Made by a program: the position numbers and the translations under genes. Shown here one piece after another: positions 60,001 through 64,000 of a DNA stretch of 64,000 nucleotides. Origin of the DNA: Phyto melanocephala (taxonomy: Eukaryota; Arthropoda; Insecta; Diptera; Rhinophoridae). The notes under the pieces were generated by a model that worked only from the letters and a program-made list of their open reading frames with translations, ran no database searches and was not told where the DNA came from. Location of the stretch: contig OW799237.1 in the NCBI GenBank assembly GCA_941918925.1, positions 2,647,201 through 2,711,200 of the forward strand. Reading direction: 5' to 3'. Every line of letters begins with the position of its first letter. Position 1 is the stretch's first letter.

Positions 60001-62600
60001 CCCGTAAAATGAGGGAAAACAATAAATGGAAAATTCTACAAAACTGCATTGTATCATCAACAAAGTTACAAAAACAACTATCATCACACAAATATGGGAC
60101 ATTTTTTGAAAAGGAGGGTTAAAAAATAAATGAATAAAACTGAAAAAACTATAATAAAAATAAGAACAAAGTTGACTAAATTTAGAAAAAAAATATAACA
60201 AATTAAACAGACATATTTTTTGCATTTCCGGTATAAATGTTGGCCATTAAAAAAAAAGAAATAGAGAATAAATCTAAGAACAAGTAAAACATAAAAAACT
60301 TATAAAATAGCCTGAGGTTTTTTAGTTATTTTTTTACAGGATCGACCTGTCGTGTCTTGTTGTTAAAGTAATGATGGTGAGTATAGCATTGTTAGACGAT
60401 TATATTGTAAACAATTTTATTAAGGGGATTCTCCACACAACAACAATAAACGAACTGAAACTACAACAATGTTTTCTTAAAGAACTACAGAAATTGTTTA
60501 ACTTCATCACAGACATGCAGGAATTCTGGCCGAGGTTTTTTTCGATCCTGCACCACACTACTGATTATGGCATCCCTGGAGTGTTTAAAATTCTAATTCC
60601 CTGTTTTGATATCAGGCGTACATCACAACTCAAGAAGCGGTATTAAAAGGTTACTGGATTTTAGGTAATTATAAAAGCTGACTCGGACTTCTCTTAAATG
60701 GCCATTGAAACAGCTGCCTGAATTTGGAAAATAAGGAATTTGTTTTCAATCTTCTCTGTGTCCTGCCTTGGCAAGAGACATTGGATAACTGGATAACTTT
60801 TCTGAGATATCAGAGGTCAGATTGAACGATTGGATCTAGTAACTGCCTTTCTGTGGAAATGCTTTTCAATCAAATGTATTAAACAAAAATTTTTCTAGCT
60901 CAATTACAGGACTAGATATTTTTATAGATTTCCTAAAAATTACGTTTTATTGTTATAACGAACTTTGCAAGAGGACTTCTTTTTTGGTCGATTTGGCTGA
61001 TTTCCAATAGCAAATTTTGCCACCAAATTTTTAAATTTTGGAAAAATTTTATTTGATTTATTTTAGTTTTTTCTTAAAGTAATAATGTTTTCTACAGACG
61101 TAAAGAAAACATCTAAACGACTTGGTATATTACAAGAACCGCTTTGTTTAGTCCTAAATGTGTTTGTGGGAAACGAAGTGATAAGTTTGTGTAGCTTCTG
61201 TTGTCTGAAGTCAAAAATCAAAGAATAAATTTAGAATTTTTTTTAAACCAGAAAGTTTTGAGTAAATTAAATAAATAGGCCAAACAATTGACCAACGAAT
61301 GCTTAATTTTTTTTTTATTTTTTGTTTAAACCAGACTAGCTTGTTGTTAGAGATGTTTGAAATTTGTAAATTATTTTTTGGCATCAGTCGAGGTTGTAAT
61401 TAAATTCATTGTAAATAGTTTGAAGTGCTAATTATGTCAAACCAAGAGTGTGTATTTTTTTCGATCTTGACAAATTAAACAAGGAACATTTGAGTTTTTT
61501 TTATATACCACCCAGCAAAGAAAATTTATTGCAAAGTATTTACTTTTTCTAGATTTCTTATTCTAAAAGACTAACCAAGTGCGAAATAATTTACCAAATG
61601 CCAATAGTTTACACAAATCTAACTCATAAAACATCGGATTCTTTTCACCTAATTTGCACGAGTTCTAAGCACTCATTAAAATGTAGTTTATTAATATATT
61701 TAAATTAGCACATGATCTCAAAAGACACGCTATGTTAAAGTCATTAATGTTTTTACCTAAATTAATTCACTTCTTCATTGAATTGAATCCCAGCAAAATT
61801 AATTCCTTGTCATAGTTTTTTTATGAAGGATAGATAATTGCAATCATTAAAATAAATAACAAATTTTTGATATTTACAAGTTAAGCCCTAATTAAAAATC
61901 AAATACGTAATTTAATAACAAGCAATGTAATTATAATTTTTTAACTGAAGGACCTTAATCTCAAAGTCATATATAAACACACATGCAGTTAAGGTCAATG
62001 TTAAAATCCTGAATATGTACGTTTGTATGTTCTTCAACACATTTCCTTATAAATAAAATGCAACATTTAAATAAAAAAAGTCACCAAAATTTACCCTCTC
62101 ATTGTTGAGGCATTAAAAAACAGCTTAAACCTTCATTTAAATGCATATTCATGCATATAACTAACAACTTAAAACTCTTTTAATGTTGTTGCTGTTGAAA
62201 CCCTAAAGCTTTGAGTATGTAGAAAAGTTTCTAACCACAAAAATTTAATAATAAAAAACTTTTACAGTATTTTTGCACTTTTTAAACCATATTTCAAATG
62301 CCTGCAGTCAAACAAGTTTATACTTTGGTGGGGGGAAAAAAAAATAAAATAAAAAAAATATATTTCAAACATCCATATAGAAATTCATATATAAATGAAT
62401 GTTAAATCATGGTTTTAAATACTCCAATTTTTTGTACTCACACGATCCATTTGAAAGTCACTGAAACCCACCGATAGAAACGTAAGTAACAGGCAGAGAT
62501 TTTGAGTGGGTATACCGTTGCCGCACAACAGATGTCCGCCCAATTGATTTAGAGCTGTAGATGGAAAAAGTTCATGTAATCCCAAGTGATTTAAGAGGGC
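39834..62600 (-). CDS. Acid (lysosomal-type) lipase, C-terminal exons only
   Basis: Alpha/beta-hydrolase of the acid lipase family that hydrolyses triglycerides or cholesteryl esters, secreted or lysosomal (family knowledge). Four 3' coding exons are in the window: 62600-62442, 44714-44630, 44437-44292 and 39998-39834, giving the last 184 residues in one frame. The first exon gives LLNHLGLHELFPSTALNQLG, the cap region. The last two give NLRNVRVPLQMFYGNRDLLM, containing the catalytic Asp, and GFNHIDLLYS with the catalytic His and a normal end. The nucleophile exon (GHSQG-type) and signal peptide lie beyond the right edge. The intron between 62441 and 44715 is 17.7 kb, and the last intron is 4.3 kb; both are full of transposon debris. 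Which lipase paralogue this is cannot be decided. Confidence 0.88.
40306..40480 (+). mobile_element. Helitron-like 5' end
   Basis: TCATACTAATATAATAAATG after an A, followed by TGTCTGTATGTTTGGATG and an AAATGAAATTCGGCAC segment, matches the Helitron-type starts at 3887 and 46748. I did not find the matching CTAG end, so the right limit is a guess. Confidence 0.45.
40999..41500. other. Lipase last intron, repeat-bearing
   Basis: The part at 41281-41425 is a diverged direct copy of 61680-61815 (shared landmarks CATGATCTC, GACACGC, TCATTAATGTTTT-like, GCAAAAT). No gene. Confidence 0.45.
41500..41850 (-). mobile_element. Non-LTR retrotransposon relic, reverse-transcriptase segment
   Basis: Minus-strand translation gives NKQYGFGPGGSTVGAVEDV and, after a stop and short gap, LANLDLRNAFNNLRW. 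These correspond to the QxGFRxGRST and LDVxNAFN regions of non-LTR reverse transcriptases. Stops and frame changes show it is dead. Confidence 0.7.
43892..44152 (-). mobile_element. 5'-truncated retroposon with 15-bp target duplication
   Basis: CAATGGTCTAGGGAT occurs at 43877-43891 and 44153-44167, a perfect 15-bp direct repeat flanking 261 bp of much less AT-rich sequence. On the minus strand the insert ends in AACCTAACCTAAC, a 3' tail seen in fly non-LTR elements. No coding sequence remains. It sits in the lipase's last intron, 140 bp after the exon at 44292. Confidence 0.8.
46149..46748 (-). mobile_element. Helitron-like non-autonomous element, 600 bp
   Basis: Minus strand: starts TCTATACTAATATAATAAAG after A and ends GCGAACCGGGTAAACTAG before T (CTAG at 46149-46152). 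It contains a GAGGTGCCACGCCCACC motif like the repeat unit at 5895-6530. Both ends are intact, and there is no coding sequence. Confidence 0.75.
47785..47909 (-). pseudogene. U6 snRNA 3'-fragment inside a 28-bp palindrome
   Basis: Minus strand 47883-47847 reads GGATGACACGCAAAATCGTG then AAGCGTTCCACATTTTT, matching the 3' third of U6 snRNA including its U-rich end. The 5' two thirds are absent. Perfect 28-bp inverted arms (47785-47812 and 47882-47909), containing CTCGAGCTTGAAGAATC, flank it. The arms overlap the first two U6 bases. Confidence 0.75.
48700..49010. repeat. 156-bp tandem duplication
   Basis: CACCCAGCCAGTTCAGTTCT followed by TGCAAAYGAACTTTTCTT recurs at 48805 and 48961. The AT-rich sequence before each copy is also similar. 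Confidence 0.75.
52240..53020 (-). pseudogene. Mariner/IS630-like transposase relic
   Basis: Minus-strand reading gives ILTKDLHLHVYKVQLTDFLW, then DLNDMWFQ-stop-DRIICHTAHETI, then GDVNWRFKA, and later KSKIQRVIDEI. This order matches Tc1/mariner-type transposases (HLHPYKVQLTQ, MWFQQDGATCHTA, GDVNWPPRS, IQRVIDEI blocks). Stops and missing segments make it dead. Outer ends share AGTGTCTCAGTA in inverted orientation (~52233 and ~53015), possibly the terminal repeats. Confidence 0.7.
53257..53640 (-). mobile_element. Non-LTR retrotransposon 3' relic
   Basis: Minus strand encodes LPFNDFCKSFHD then a stop, KVKSMQHLLYHCPALALASGG, like the Cys/His-containing C-terminus of fly non-LTR ORF2 proteins (HFLCxCPAL). 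It ends at a CTAACC-type tail near 53257. Confidence 0.6.
57110..58015 (+). mobile_element. Non-LTR retrotransposon relic
   Basis: Plus-strand translation at 57750-57870 gives HVDICRMCQEDADT, a stop, ASEEHECLVLARLRITG, the Cys-Cys-His-Cys tail of non-LTR ORF2 proteins. A 73-codon frame at 57195-57416 lies upstream and may belong to it, but I cannot match it. The whole region is less AT-rich than its surroundings. Confidence 0.55.
58020..58112. mobile_element. Degenerate copy of MITE family A
   Basis: CGTTCTGTGAAACCGTGAAA on the left, GGTGGCACTC in the middle and AACAAGAATTGGCCCC on the right follow the order of the 4696-4834 element. It abuts the non-LTR relic. Confidence 0.55.
59560..59760 (+). 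pseudogene. Mariner/IS630-like transposase, 5' fragment
   Basis: ATG at 59680 begins MERYTIEQRVKF then a stop, followed by SLKDGTISQLV. The MExYTIEQRV start is typical of one mariner-type transposase lineage. GGGTGGTTAAATGTTAAGGG upstream may be its terminal repeat. Only the N-terminus remains. Confidence 0.6.
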
Positions 62601-64000
62601 CTAAAAAATGCACATAAAATATGTATAAGTATACAAATATACACAGGATATTTAAATAACAAAAATGGTTGAAACAAAAAAATAAAATATTTACTCACAC
62701 ACACCACCTCTACAACTTCAAGCGAAACAAAGCTGAAGAGGACCAACAGTTGAGATAGAGAATATGCAATATAAAGAGAGTATTAACTGTGTTTGGTGTT
62801 GGTGGTATGAGTATAAAAACAAAAGGTGTTTTTCGTTGCTGAATTGAAATAATAATTGTAACCAGAAAATAGAGCTTAATGGGTGAATACGAAATGAAAA
62901 GAAAAAAAATTGTAAATACGTACGAATATTCGTCGTTTGCAAGAAGGAAAAGAAAAATTTGCATTTAAATTTAAAAATAAAAACCGCCAAGTTTATTTAG
63001 TGGTTACGGTTAAAAGTACTTACACACACACACACAAGTATGAATACAGGTATGAGTATATGTGCAAAGTATATTTACATACATATACTTAAATGCTGTA
63101 GAGAAAATGTAAATTGTTAATAAAGTAAACCTGTGAGAAATCCAGCAAATAAATTAAGATTTTTTCCATATTAACTCGGAACTTATTTCAATTCAATACT
63201 AAACGATAATTTATTTCTAAGTTGAAAATTAATACATAGTTGGTGTATTCACAAGAAATCCTAAGTGTCGTATTGTCATCAAGTCACAGCTTCCAAAAAT
63301 TGTTAAAATGAATAAACAGTATTCTATTGTTTGTTGTAAAATTTGTAGAAGTTTTGTGTATTTAAAAAATTTATGATTTAGTACACCTTATGAATTAATC
63401 ATGTAATTTTGTAAAATATTTTTTAAAAATAAAAAATTATTCGAAACATTTCTTTAAATCGAATGTTACAAATATTTTTACATATAAAAATAAGTAAAGA
63501 AAAATCATTAAAAAAAATATTTCCCTTAATAAAAAATTTATAATCTTTTTTTTTGCAAAAATTTTGTTAAATGGTTAGAGCTAAGATCTAATTTAAAGTG
63601 CTTCAAGGCTTTTCTATCTGTCAAAAATTCCCATGCTCATACAAAATGTATAAAGTTGAATAACTTAGAGGGATCGTCAATGCTTTGTGGTAGAAAAATC
63701 TGTCATTGGCTACAAAAAAAAGGGTATTCGCTTGTTATTGCATTTGTTGTTGTCAATAAGTAATGTCATACCAGTTACTTTTTAGCGATTTTGTATAGTT
63801 TAAAATGATGCCCTAAAGGCCTCCGAGCGTAAGTATAATGTGGGGAACGTACTTCTGTGTTTTTGCACCATTTTTTCTAACCTAACCAATATCTTTAACT
63901 TGAAATATTTTTAATTTTATTTGAAGTATAGAAATATATTGTATTTGAAATTTCGTAGTACCTTGAGTACAAGTAATATTCCTAGCGGGCCGATTGTGTT
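62601..64000. other. Upstream lipase intron, AT-rich
   Basis: No further lipase exon with a GHSQG-like nucleophile motif was found up to the edge. Contains a (CA)n run near 63023-63034. Short minus-strand frames at 62710-62990 look non-coding. Confidence 0.5.

Larger units (their letters stand above)
44715..62441 (-). other. 17.7-kb lipase intron
   Basis: Bounded by the donor at 62440-62441 and the acceptor at 44715-44716. Besides the elements listed separately, it is mostly AT-rich non-coding DNA with poly-A/T runs (for example 45008-45032) and a CAGA run near 44950-44968. A less AT-rich island at 60340-60860 contains a 91-codon frame (60371-60646) that I cannot identify. The 61680-61815 segment is a copy of 41281-41425. 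Confidence 0.8.

Noticed and set aside
60371..60646. 91-codon frame in a less AT-rich island
   Set aside because: No recognisable domain or splice context. Probably old transposon sequence, so not called as a gene.
1..64000. tRNA genes
   Set aside because: I saw no cloverleaf with matching A and B boxes, but a by-eye search over 64 kb is not exhaustive. tRNAscan-SE would settle it.

Overview
The window looks like nuclear DNA of a higher (calyptrate-type) fly. It is strongly AT-rich, its genes are split by short GT-AG introns, the protein-coding genes resemble Drosophila orthologues, and the spacers are full of degraded Helitron, hAT, P-like, mariner and non-LTR elements. No prokaryotic, plasmid or viral gene set is visible.

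Layout. 1-2123 (minus): 3'-incomplete single-exon coding region of an unrecognised basic/acidic protein. 2124-11054: AT-rich spacer with several transposable-element relics, including a 916-bp Helitron-like element with an internal 120-bp tandem array. 11055-18856 (minus): a multi-exon, apparently non-coding transcription unit built from tandem duplications, whose introns carry box C/D snoRNAs. 19644-23152 (minus): Nop60B (dyskerin), the H/ACA pseudouridine synthase, with an H/ACA snoRNA candidate in one intron. The snoRNA array lies on the same strand just downstream, so it may be a non-coding 3' extension of Nop60B. 24776-27620: nested DNA transposons, including a hAT-type MITE and a P-like element with a THAP-domain relic, both with intact 8-bp target duplications. 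28301-29718 (minus): borealin. 31779-33905 (plus): cytosolic 5'-nucleotidase III. 34759-39405 (plus): UBE3C-type HECT ubiquitin ligase. 39834 to beyond the right edge (minus): the last four coding exons of an acid (lysosomal-type) lipase, interrupted by a 17.7-kb intron packed with old retrotransposon and mariner debris.

Function. The main theme is ribosome biogenesis: Nop60B makes rRNA pseudouridines, its intron appears to encode an H/ACA guide, and the array downstream encodes at least six well-formed C/D guides, four of which match a 28S rRNA segment. Borealin (chromosomal passenger complex), the nucleotidase, the E3 ligase and the lipase are ordinary housekeeping or metabolic neighbours. 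Every coordinate and splice junction was derived by eye from the sequence, and no database was consulted.
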